A stretch of 64,000 nucleotides of DNA from Candidatus Cloacimonadota bacterium. Lineage in GTDB: Bacteria > Cloacimonadota > Cloacimonadia > Cloacimonadales > JAJBBL01. Within the stretch, counting starts at the first letter, position 1. Each line of letters begins with the position of its first letter. The notes under the pieces are model-generated. The model was not told where the DNA came from. It saw only the letters and a list, made by a program, of their open reading frames with translations, and searched no databases. The stretch covers positions 17,192 through 81,191 of the forward strand of contig JAHYIR010000008.1 of the NCBI GenBank assembly GCA_019429305.1, read 5' to 3'. Both the position numbers and the translations under genes were made by a program. Below, one piece after another: positions 9,524 to 16,110 of the stretch.

Positions 9524-10441
9524 TTAGTTTTTATCATCCTGATCATGTATAACGATCAGGAAATTACTTATATTACTCATTTCTCTCTTATATGAGAATT
9601 TTTCATCACTTCCAACCTGATAAGGGCTGATTACTGCAATCCTCAAATCCGGATTTAATCTATTTAACTTCGTTACTACACCCAACCTGTATCTGCTATG
9701 GAAATCTCCATTAAAATGGATTACTTTAGTGTCAGGTACATTGTTCATAAATTCGATTATACTTTCAGCCATCGTATCATCCTTGAGTGATTGAGCTGCG
9801 TAGAGATTAATTAGTCTCTGCTCTAATGTATTAGGATCAATTAAATCTAAATGGGGTGTATCAAGTATTGTTTCATAAAATTTATCTTTGTAGTCATCTT
9901 CAAGAATGACTAATTCTCTAGCCAGATATACCTTTTCATCTTCCGGTATCATATCTAAAGAATCTGTACCAAACCTGCTGATTGCTGCTGCATACATTCT
10001 CGGCACATTAGAAGCGATGACATAAATTTGATTTTCTTGGGCAAAGTCAACGATCGGTTTATAGTCAGACTTATAATTTGGCCAAGCTCTGGCATTTGAT
10101 AAAAATTCCTCTTCATCAATATTACCTTCTAAAAAATAATCCAATAATTCTTGATCATCCCGTTCAAACATCTCCATAGAAATAGCAATATTTTCAGCAT
10201 AACGCAAATAATATGGTAATAACTCTGCTTGTAGTTGGTGAATCATTGCGTTACCGTGATATTCTCCAAACATTACAATATCATAATTAGATAATTGCTC
10301 TGCCATCCTACTTAGAGATATTTTCCGTCCGGTTGTGGTATCATATATTGTGTAGTCTTCACTTTGCTTCGAGCAAGAAACAATATTGAAGATAACAAGT
10401 AATATCATTAATAATCCCAAGATCAGTCTTTTTTTTATCAT
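9524..10441 (-). CDS. ChaN-family lipoprotein
   Basis: A 305-residue protein with a lipoprotein signal: a hydrophobic stretch followed by the lipobox IVSC at residues 20-23, so it should be anchored in an envelope membrane. The mature part matches the ChaN/haem-binding uptake domain: the conserved start IVMFGEYHGNAMIHQLQAELL, ISMEMFERDDQELLDYFLEG, and the late HFNGDFHSRYRLGVV. ChaN proteins are linked to haem or iron acquisition, and related TIKI-fold enzymes are metalloproteases, so either role is possible. It heads a compact minus-strand series of seven genes running down to trmFO. A promoter-like TTGACT with a downstream TTTG lies just upstream on the minus strand. Confidence 0.83.
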   Translation of the reverse strand: MIKKRLILGLLMILLVIFNIVSCSKQSEDYTIYDTTTGRKISLSRMAEQLSNYDIVMFGEYHGNAMIHQLQAELLPYYLRYAENIAISMEMFERDDQELLDYFLEGNIDEEEFLSNARAWPNYKSDYKPIVDFAQENQIYVIASNVPRMYAAAISRFGTDSLDMIPEDEKVYLARELVILEDDYKDKFYETILDTPHLDLIDPNTLEQRLINLYAAQSLKDDTMAESIIEFMNNVPDTKVIHFNGDFHSRYRLGVVTKLNRLNPDLRIAVISPYQVGSDEKFSYKREMSNISNFLIVIHDQDDKN

Positions 10442-10467
10442 ATTTACCTCACTTCAAAGTTTAGTAA

Positions 10468-10495
10468 CAAAATCTCGGTAAAGTTTTTCAGTCAA
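10468..10495 (-). promoter_or_regulatory. Possible promoter of the ChaN-to-trmFO operon
   Basis: On the minus strand TTGACT (10495-10490) is followed after 18 bases by TTTG (10471-10468), close to the spacing of the stronger promoter-like sites elsewhere in the window. It lies about 27 bases upstream of the ATG at 10441, which makes the leader very short. This is a weaker match than the sites at 24.1, 30.1 and 56.2 kb. Confidence 0.3.
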
Positions 10496-10558
10496 TAAAA
10501 ACCTTGCTATCAGAACTGTTTGGGAAAAAATGACGCAAAAATCAAAAAGGAGTATCAA

Positions 10559-11557
10559 ATGGCTTTTAATCTTAGAAATCGAAACTTACTTACCTTGCTC
10601 GATTTTACACCTCAAGAAGTTAATTTCTTATTGGAGCTTTCCGCAGATCTGAAAAAAGCAAAGTATAATGGTACAGAAAAACAACTACTTAAGGGTAAAA
10701 ATATCGCTCTGATCTTTGAGAAGGACTCAACCAGAACCAGATGTGCTTTCGAAGTTGCTGCTTATGATCAGGGAGCTCATGTGACTTATCTCGGACCAAG
10801 TGGAAGTCAGATCGGTAATAAAGAGACGATGAAGGATACGGCTCGTGTATTAGGAAGATTATATGATGCGATAGAGTATCGTGGTTTCGGTCAAGAAAAG
10901 GTACAGGAATTAGCAGATTATTCCGGTGTACCTGTTTGGAACGGCTTGACTAATGAATACCATCCAACACAAGTCTTAGCGGATTTCTTGACTATAAAAG
11001 AACATATCAAGAAATCTCTAAACGAAGTCGTTTTAGTATATGTTGGTGATGGTAGAAACAACATGGCAAACTCTTTAATGATAGGTTCAGCTAAACTCGG
11101 TGTCGATTTCCGTCTTTTAGCACCAAAATCTGTTCAACCGGATAAGAACTTAGTTAGAAAATGTCAAACTATAGCAAAAGAAACAGGAGCAAAGATAACA
11201 ATTACCGATAAGATCAATGAAGGTCTGAAGGGAGCAGATGCGATCTATACTGATGTTTGGGTCTCTATGGGAGAAGCCGACAGTGTTTGGGAAAAGAGAA
11301 TTGCTCTATTAAAACCATATCAAGTTAACAAAGCTATGATGAAGAAAACCGGCAAAAAAGAGACCATATTCCTGCATTGCTTACCTTCCTTCCATAACAG
11401 AGACACAAAGGTCGGAGAGCAGATCTTCAAGAAATTTGGTATCCCTGAGATGGAAGTAACAGACGAAGTCTTTGAAAGCTCACAATCTGTTGTTTTTGAT
11501 CAGGCAGAAAACCGTATGCATACTATAAAAGCTGTTATGGTAGCTACTTTAGCTTAA
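10559..11557 (+). CDS. argF: Ornithine carbamoyltransferase
   Basis: Forms citrulline from ornithine and carbamoyl phosphate (arginine biosynthesis), or runs in reverse as ArcB in arginine fermentation. I chose the ATG at 10559 because AAGGAG lies 7 bases before it and the product then begins [18 protein letters not shown], as in ArgI/ArcB proteins. An upstream TTG at 10520 is in frame but unsupported. The 332-residue protein has the carbamoyl-phosphate motif STRTR, the [10 protein letters not shown] block and the ornithine loop [11 protein letters not shown]. It is flanked by no other arginine gene, so sequence alone does not tell whether the enzyme is anabolic or catabolic. A hairpin terminator follows. 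Confidence 0.94.
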   Translation: MAFNLRNRNLLTLLDFTPQEVNFLLELSADLKKAKYNGTEKQLLKGKNIALIFEKDSTRTRCAFEVAAYDQGAHVTYLGPSGSQIGNKETMKDTARVLGRLYDAIEYRGFGQEKVQELADYSGVPVWNGLTNEYHPTQVLADFLTIKEHIKKSLNEVVLVYVGDGRNNMANSLMIGSAKLGVDFRLLAPKSVQPDKNLVRKCQTIAKETGAKITITDKINEGLKGADAIYTDVWVSMGEADSVWEKRIALLKPYQVNKAMMKKTGKKETIFLHCLPSFHNRDTKVGEQIFKKFGIPEMEVTDEVFESSQSVVFDQAENRMHTIKAVMVATLA

Positions 11558-11567
11558 ATAGATCATG

Positions 11568-11608
11568 AAGAGCAACTTTTGATCAGATAATTAAGGGTTG
11601 CTCTTTTC
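11568..11608 (+). terminator. Hairpin terminator after argF
   Basis: AAGAGCAAC (11568-11576) pairs with GTTGCTCTT (11597-11605), a 9-bp stem with a 20-base loop, followed by a T-rich tail. It sits only 14 bases before the PAP2 start codon, so it separates argF from that gene or attenuates readthrough into it. Confidence 0.6.
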
Positions 11609-11618
11609 TTATCCACTA

Positions 11619-12383
11619 ATGAAAAAACCAATCATCGGATTTATTCTAATCGCTCTCTTAACTGCAACCCAGATGTCTGCTCGTGTATTTTACATCAACG
11701 ATAATAAAGCTTATACTAATATTGCTTTGGGAATAGCACTCGATCTGGCTAATAGCTATTATAACAGTAAAAATGTCAATAGTTTGACAGAGGATCAGAT
11801 TATAAAATCTGGCTCTTCAGATGTACCCTTTTTCGATAGATGGGCGATAAATAATGATAACCAACAATTAACCGATGGAAGTTCTTACCTGACCTTAATC
11901 TCCTTAGGTTCTACAATCTTATACAATGCGTGGGATGATCCATATACTTGGGATAATTTGCTTGTCTTGAGTGAGATCCTTGTAGTACAAAATGCTCTTA
12001 ACGGATGGAGTAAGAGTTTGACTCTCCGGAAAAGACCTTACGTTTATGATGAAGATACCGTCTTAGAAACCAAATTAGATAAAGATGCCAGATTCTCCTT
12101 CTATTCCAACCATACCTCTTTCGCCTTTGCCCTTGCTGTTTATAGCCATTATTATCAACATCATACCCTGAAAAACCCTTATGTTGTTACCGGTTCCTAC
12201 GCACTCGCTACAATAGTCGGAGCAAGCAGAGTAGCTGCAGGTCAACATTTCCCTTCTGATGTAATCGTCGGTATGGTCGCCGGCAGTGTAAGCAGCTATC
12301 TGATCTGCAGATCACACCGAGTGAGCAGAAGAACTGACATTTATCTGGGAGTAAATTACTTGCAATTCACGATCAATTTCTGA
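11619..12383 (+). CDS. Exported PAP2-family phosphatase
   Basis: A type-2 phosphatidic acid phosphatase-like enzyme, likely acting on a lipid phosphate or undecaprenyl pyrophosphate at the periplasmic face. With the ATG at 11619 the 254-residue product begins with a signal peptide or anchor (MKKPIIGFILIALLTATQMSA). All three catalytic motifs are visible: KSLTLRKRP (K-x6-RP), SNHTSF in place of the usual PSGH, and SRVAAGQHFPSD (SR-x5-H-x3-D). A TTG at 11598 would add seven residues but lies inside the terminator stem. No strong ribosome-binding site is seen. Substrate is not predictable from sequence. Confidence 0.87.
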   Translation: MKKPIIGFILIALLTATQMSARVFYINDNKAYTNIALGIALDLANSYYNSKNVNSLTEDQIIKSGSSDVPFFDRWAINNDNQQLTDGSSYLTLISLGSTILYNAWDDPYTWDNLLVLSEILVVQNALNGWSKSLTLRKRPYVYDEDTVLETKLDKDARFSFYSNHTSFAFALAVYSHYYQHHTLKNPYVVTGSYALATIVGASRVAAGQHFPSDVIVGMVAGSVSSYLICRSHRVSRRTDIYLGVNYLQFTINF

Positions 12384-12428
12384 TTTGTTCGCTACTGCTT
12401 TTAGAAAACTTCTCTTTTATCTTTCTCA

Positions 12429-12484
12429 TACCATAAGGGAGCACACGAGTCGGCTAGGACCGACTCGTGTGCTCCCTTATGGTA
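12429..12484 (+). repeat. Long perfect palindrome, copy 1 of a dispersed family
   Basis: A perfect inverted repeat of 25 bp per arm around the six-base centre CTAGGA. The core ACGAGTCGG/CCGACTCGT is shared with the copies at 36449-36490 and 63551-63600, while the outer arm (ACCATAAGGGAGCAC) differs but still pairs with itself. It sits between convergent genes (PAP2 and the TonB-like gene). No T-run follows on either strand, so it is not a standard intrinsic terminator, although the hairpin could protect 3' ends. Confidence 0.9.
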
Positions 12485-12490
12485 AAACTC

Positions 12491-12596
12491 AGTTAAAAAA
12501 TACTAAATCAAAATGAGTTAAATTAGATTTAAGTGAACAAAGTTAAAAACTAAGAACTCAACCCACAGTTAAAAGACTATTCTAACTTGAAGTTAA
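12491..12596 (+). repeat. Five evenly spaced AGTTAA hexamers
   Basis: Exact AGTTAA occurs at 12491, 12516, 12541, 12567 and 12591, giving spacings of 25, 25, 26 and 24 bases. The intervening sequence is not conserved apart from loose ACTA-like motifs about 8-11 bases into three of the units. The last copy overlaps the stop codon of the TonB-like gene. The array begins 7 bases after palindrome copy 1. It could be a binding array or a decayed tandem repeat. Confidence 0.65.
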
Positions 12597-13987
12597 TTTC
12601 TAATAAATCTTACCTGGAATGAGTAAGCAGGCAGCTGCCTAGTAGTTGGTACACGCCATTGCATCATGATAGCTACTGCCTGAGCTATAAAACTGTCAGT
12701 AAAGAAGCTGCCAGGTCTGGGATCTATATTAACCCCCTCGACTTGTCCATTAGGTCGAAAGTAGAGAGTAACTTGGATAGATCCATAGATGTTACGAACT
12801 TGTGACTCTTTGGCGAAGAGTTCATGAAGCTGCCGAATATTCGGTTCAACATATTGTCGGATATTTATGGCATCTTCTCTTAATCCTATTGGAGTAGTAT
12901 CAATTGCTTGTTCATCAACTGTTTGTATCCCCTCTGATAATGCTCTTCTTCTGGCTCTGGCTAAAGCATTGAGCTGCTCTGTGGTAGTTATTTGAGTAAA
13001 TTCAATATCACCAGTTTGTCCACCTAAGATACTTGGATCGATATCTCTCATTGATATACGATCCCTTACTGCATCAATATCACCCCTGAATATATCACCC
13101 GGGGTGACTGAGCTCTGATGAACATCGCCAACACTAAAACTCTCCCCTGCTCTACCCCCGCTTACCGGTCCATCTGTTCCCGGACCTGTACCGGGACCAC
13201 CACCAGTTCCTGTTGCTACTATTTGCTCACTGTAGGTAATGCTGGCTGTACCTTTCGGTATTTGCGCAATTGGTCCGGATACATCACCCGGATCAAACCC
13301 AAGAATATCCCTTGCTCCACCGGGTACACCTACTATATCGACTTCACCCTCTTCAACAGGTATATCTTCAGGCATAATCCGCTCTTCAAATACTAGTGTC
13401 TCTTCAGGAATAATGGGTTCAATTTCAACTCGGTGGGATAATGTTCTAACATAAACCGGAGGAGTATAGAATTTTTCAAAGAGATAAGCACCAATTAAAG
13501 TTAATAAAATTACAAGAATGATAGAATTTCTACTTATCTTTTGCTGACCTGTTAAAGGTGGACGACGATGATACGTCTGGATCATTCTTCTATCTTCTTC
13601 AGTCAGGACCTTTGGATGTGCTTTTACATATTCATAGGCTATACTCCAATCACGAGCACAGGTTACATATCCGGTTGTCTCTTTATCAAGAAAAAGCTCA
13701 TTTCGCTTCAGTAAATTTTTAGACCGCAAAGCTTCTTCAGTCAAGATCTGATTCCCTTTCTTTACCGTCAACTGCATCCCTTTTAAAAGAAATAACTTGA
13801 ATCCGTCCTTTGCTTTCTTGATCAAAAGATGCTTTTTGGGAAATGTTTTGTCCAAGATCTGCCATTGGATGTACTTATCGCTACCAATTACAAATTTATC
13901 TTTTATATCCCTAATTTCTTTAGCAGTATCTAAATTCTTTCCTTTGTAATAAAACCTTAAGCTGAGTATCGTATCTTGTGTCATCAA
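12593..13987 (-). CDS. TonB/AgmX-like energy-transducing protein with FHA-like N-terminus
   Basis: A 464-residue bitopic inner-membrane protein. Residues 1-120 form a cytoplasmic domain that looks FHA-like (DKFVIGSDKYIQWQ followed by KKHLLIKKAKDGFKLFLLKG). A single membrane helix lies at about 154-170. A long periplasmic region rich in Pro, Gly and acidic residues follows, and the last 90 residues resemble a TonB/AgmX-PglI C-terminal domain (IYGSIQVTLYFRPNGQVEGVNI, then QWRVPTTRQLPAYSFQVRFIRN). It is the last gene of the ExbB-ExbD-ExbD series and starts 12 bases after the second ExbD gene. By analogy to TolA, TonB and the myxobacterial GltG/GltJ proteins, it should carry force from the motor to the outer envelope. 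The FHA call is tentative. Confidence 0.78.
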   Translation of the reverse strand: MMTQDTILSLRFYYKGKNLDTAKEIRDIKDKFVIGSDKYIQWQILDKTFPKKHLLIKKAKDGFKLFLLKGMQLTVKKGNQILTEEALRSKNLLKRNELFLDKETTGYVTCARDWSIAYEYVKAHPKVLTEEDRRMIQTYHRRPPLTGQQKISRNSIILVILLTLIGAYLFEKFYTPPVYVRTLSHRVEIEPIIPEETLVFEERIMPEDIPVEEGEVDIVGVPGGARDILGFDPGDVSGPIAQIPKGTASITYSEQIVATGTGGGPGTGPGTDGPVSGGRAGESFSVGDVHQSSVTPGDIFRGDIDAVRDRISMRDIDPSILGGQTGDIEFTQITTTEQLNALARARRRALSEGIQTVDEQAIDTTPIGLREDAINIRQYVEPNIRQLHELFAKESQVRNIYGSIQVTLYFRPNGQVEGVNIDPRPGSFFTDSFIAQAVAIMMQWRVPTTRQLPAYSFQVRFIRN

Positions 13988-13999
13988 GCCTCCCTTTTA

Positions 14000-14542
14000 T
14001 TACAATCCATAAAGAAATTGCGGATCATCAACTTTGATAGTCGAAAAATAGATATTGGAAAAGCCAGCTGTAGCACCTAAAGCAACTATATCGGTAATAT
14101 ATCGACAGTAGATACCTGAGTCAGCTTGAAGAAGCAAGAGTGGTGACAAATCGGGATTTTGAATGACTATCAAATCTGCTTGTTCTCTCATATAATAGAG
14201 TAGCTGGCTTCTGACTTCTTGATTCGTCATAAAATCTTCCGGTGTTCCGACCAATATGTTATCTGTTCCGACAAGAATTTGATCAGGAAAGACTTTGAGG
14301 ATAACCGACATACCGCTTCGTTCCAGTTCTTCCGTAATGAATGTTGCCGGCAAATTCATTTTCTCCGGAATAGTCACCCTTTGAGCATCAATCGAGACAT
14401 TTTTTATCAGGAAAACAAGCAGAATCGTAAGAATATCGACCAGAGAAGTTATATTTAAACTTTTAACTTTTTCTATGCGGTTTCTTGCTTTTCTCGGTCC
14501 TTCATTGTATGCTCGGTTAACTTTATTTGAGATTCTTTTCAT
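14000..14542 (-). CDS. ExbD/TolR-family motor protein, catalytic-type
   Basis: A 180-residue protein with a basic cytoplasmic N-terminus, one membrane helix and a periplasmic domain, as in ExbD/TolR. The helix SLNITSLVDILTILLVFLI keeps the acidic residue (D36) that carries protons in ExbD, TolR and MotB-type motors. The periplasmic part has the usual ExbD strand-helix pattern (SVILKVFPDQILVG). It is 15 bases downstream of a second ExbD paralogue that has Asn at the matching position. Together with the ExbB-like protein it should form the stator of a proton-driven trans-envelope motor. The energy-coupling partner is probably the TonB-like protein encoded next. Confidence 0.87.
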   Translation of the reverse strand: MKRISNKVNRAYNEGPRKARNRIEKVKSLNITSLVDILTILLVFLIKNVSIDAQRVTIPEKMNLPATFITEELERSGMSVILKVFPDQILVGTDNILVGTPEDFMTNQEVRSQLLYYMREQADLIVIQNPDLSPLLLLQADSGIYCRYITDIVALGATAGFSNIYFSTIKVDDPQFLYGL

Positions 14543-14557
14543 TATATTCTCCCAATT

Positions 14558-15067
14558 CTATATTGTGCCTACTCTGATGCGCTCATATTTTACTTCCGGA
14601 AACCCTCGTAATTTACAAATGTCGATGGCACGGATCAGTGTCCCATAATAAACATCAGGATATGGTGCTATCCGAATTTCATTAATGTCCATGTTTCTAT
14701 TTTTGATATCCTCAATAAATAGATCCAAAGCACGATAATCATGTCTTAGCTCTCCATCTTCGAAAATACCTGCTGGGATCACAATCGGTTCTACATTCCC
14801 TTCCTCGAATAACTCAAATCGATCAACATAAAGAACAAGTTTAATCTCCTTTACCTTATCTCCGGTTCCTGAAACTCCTGACCCCTCACCAGTACCGCTC
14901 ATGCCACTTGCTGTTAGATTAAGTGATAATAATGCCATATGTACTGTCACTGTTATCATCAACAGCATTGGAATTATGGTTATAAAGAGATTCATTATCG
15001 GTATGAGATTAATCTCCTGAAGATGAGAACTCTTTTGAATTCTTCTTTTTGATGCTCCGAAAGCCAT
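14558..15067 (-). CDS. ExbD/TolR-family paralogue with Asn at the proton-carrying position
   Basis: A 169-residue ExbD/TolR-like protein: short cytoplasmic N-terminus, membrane helix beginning INLIPIMNLFITIIPMLLMI, then a periplasmic domain ending GFPEVKYERIRVG, which is typical ExbD. In the family the helix normally reads P-x-x-D; here the residue is N26, so this subunit probably cannot carry protons. A Gly/Ser-rich linker follows the helix. It starts 3 bases after the ExbB-like gene. Paired ExbD paralogues are also known in myxobacterial Agl motors. A structural role within a mixed ExbD dimer is an inference. Confidence 0.85.
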   Translation of the reverse strand: MAFGASKRRIQKSSHLQEINLIPIMNLFITIIPMLLMITVTVHMALLSLNLTASGMSGTGEGSGVSGTGDKVKEIKLVLYVDRFELFEEGNVEPIVIPAGIFEDGELRHDYRALDLFIEDIKNRNMDINEIRIAPYPDVYYGTLIRAIDICKLRGFPEVKYERIRVGTI

Positions 15068-15070
15068 TTT

Positions 15071-15802
15071 TTATCCCTTGATTGTGTTACTGATTTGATT
15101 GATCATTTTCACACTATACTCATCTATATCATTAATGATCTTTTCAGCTCTAGATGATAAGAATCCTTTGATGAACATAGTTGGTATAGCGACGCTTAAG
15201 CCCATAGCTGTAGTTCCCATTGCTTGTTGAATACCTTGAGTAAGAACTCTTTGCTGATCAACTGGAGCAGCAACAGCTAATCCCTTAAATGCTACCATTA
15301 AACCCCAAATTGTTCCCAACAAACCTAACAAAGTAGCAACCTGAGCAATAATATCGAACCAGAAAAGTCCACCATCAATTTTATGTATTGTTTGTAAGCC
15401 TGCTTCATCAAAAGCGTTTTGCAGTGTATTTTTTAAATCCATGCCCTTGACACCAGTCTTGCGTGAATCATTGAAAACTGACAATCCGCTCCAGAAGATA
15501 AAGCCCAAAGTTGAGTTTTTAAAATGCTGGCTAACATTTATTGCTTCATCAAAACTTTCGTTTTTGATATATCCTTTTAATTTCAAGTAGAAGGCCTTGG
15601 CATCTAACTTCTCTCTGACGGCTAATTGGACGAATCTTATAATTCCAAGAACTATTGCACATAAGAAAAGAAAAGCTATAAGATGGGAAAACCACCCACC
15701 ATTCTTATAGATTTCAGCTACACTTATTCCAACATCATTCGTCTGAGCGAAAAGTGAAACCCCAATCAGGGTGATGCTCAAAGTCATTATGGTTTTTTTC
15801 AT
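15071..15802 (-). CDS. ExbB/TolQ/MotA-family proton channel
   Basis: A 243-residue membrane protein of the MotA/TolQ/ExbB family. It has an unusual cleavable-looking N-terminal signal (MKKTIMTLSITLIGVSLFAQ), then a first membrane helix at about 39-60, a cytoplasmic domain, and the paired helices carrying the signature GLLGTIWGLMVAF and GTTAMGLSVAIPTMF. An AGGAG site precedes the ATG at 15802. It lies in the order small exported protein, ExbB, ExbD, ExbD, TonB-like. It should form a pentameric proton channel with the ExbD proteins in the inner membrane. The extra signal-like helix is seen in several FCB-group ExbB proteins and may simply be an additional membrane segment. Confidence 0.9.
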   Translation of the reverse strand: MKKTIMTLSITLIGVSLFAQTNDVGISVAEIYKNGGWFSHLIAFLFLCAIVLGIIRFVQLAVREKLDAKAFYLKLKGYIKNESFDEAINVSQHFKNSTLGFIFWSGLSVFNDSRKTGVKGMDLKNTLQNAFDEAGLQTIHKIDGGLFWFDIIAQVATLLGLLGTIWGLMVAFKGLAVAAPVDQQRVLTQGIQQAMGTTAMGLSVAIPTMFIKGFLSSRAEKIINDIDEYSVKMINQISNTIKG

Positions 15803-15829
15803 ATAAAACTCCTTCTTTCTTTGATCTTT

Positions 15830-16099
15830 TTAATAAAGCTGTTTATTAGATTCAACTATCAGTAGTCTAAGATAATTGAGGGTAAAATCAATCTCTTCTG
15901 TTCTTGTGCGAGGCTGAATTGATGCTTCAGGCACCCTGATTATTACTTCAGTATCAATAATATCATCATCAATAATTATATCAACAACCTCTGTTTCTTG
16001 GGTTGACGGTTGTCCTGAGGTCTGCCCCATTATAAAAGGGATAAATAACAATGATAGGACAATTATCATTGCAAAATTCTTGGTTAACTTTATCATCAT
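15830..16099 (-). CDS. Small exported protein of the Exb-like cluster
   Basis: An 89-residue protein with a signal peptide (MIKLTKNFAMIIVLSLLFIPFIMGQ) followed by an acidic segment (EVVDIIIDDDIIDTEV) and a short helical tail (EEIDFTLNYLRLLIVESNKQLY). GAGGA lies 6 bases before the first of two consecutive ATG codons. It is nested between the giant TPR gene (11 bases upstream) and the ExbB gene (27 bases downstream), so it is very likely part of the same machine. I recognise no family. Confidence 0.7.
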   Translation of the reverse strand: MMIKLTKNFAMIIVLSLLFIPFIMGQTSGQPSTQETEVVDIIIDDDIIDTEVIIRVPEASIQPRTRTEEIDFTLNYLRLLIVESNKQLY

Positions 16100-16110
16100 C
16101 TTTAGTCCTC

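Noticed and set aside
12429..12484. Palindrome copy 1 as a bidirectional intrinsic terminator
   Set aside because: There is no T-run on either side, and the core is shared with a copy between divergent genes, where a terminator would make no sense.
13118..13454. Plus-strand open frames opposite the TonB-like gene
   Set aside because: They arise from the low-complexity Pro/Gly-rich linker of the minus-strand gene and have no start signals or known motifs.
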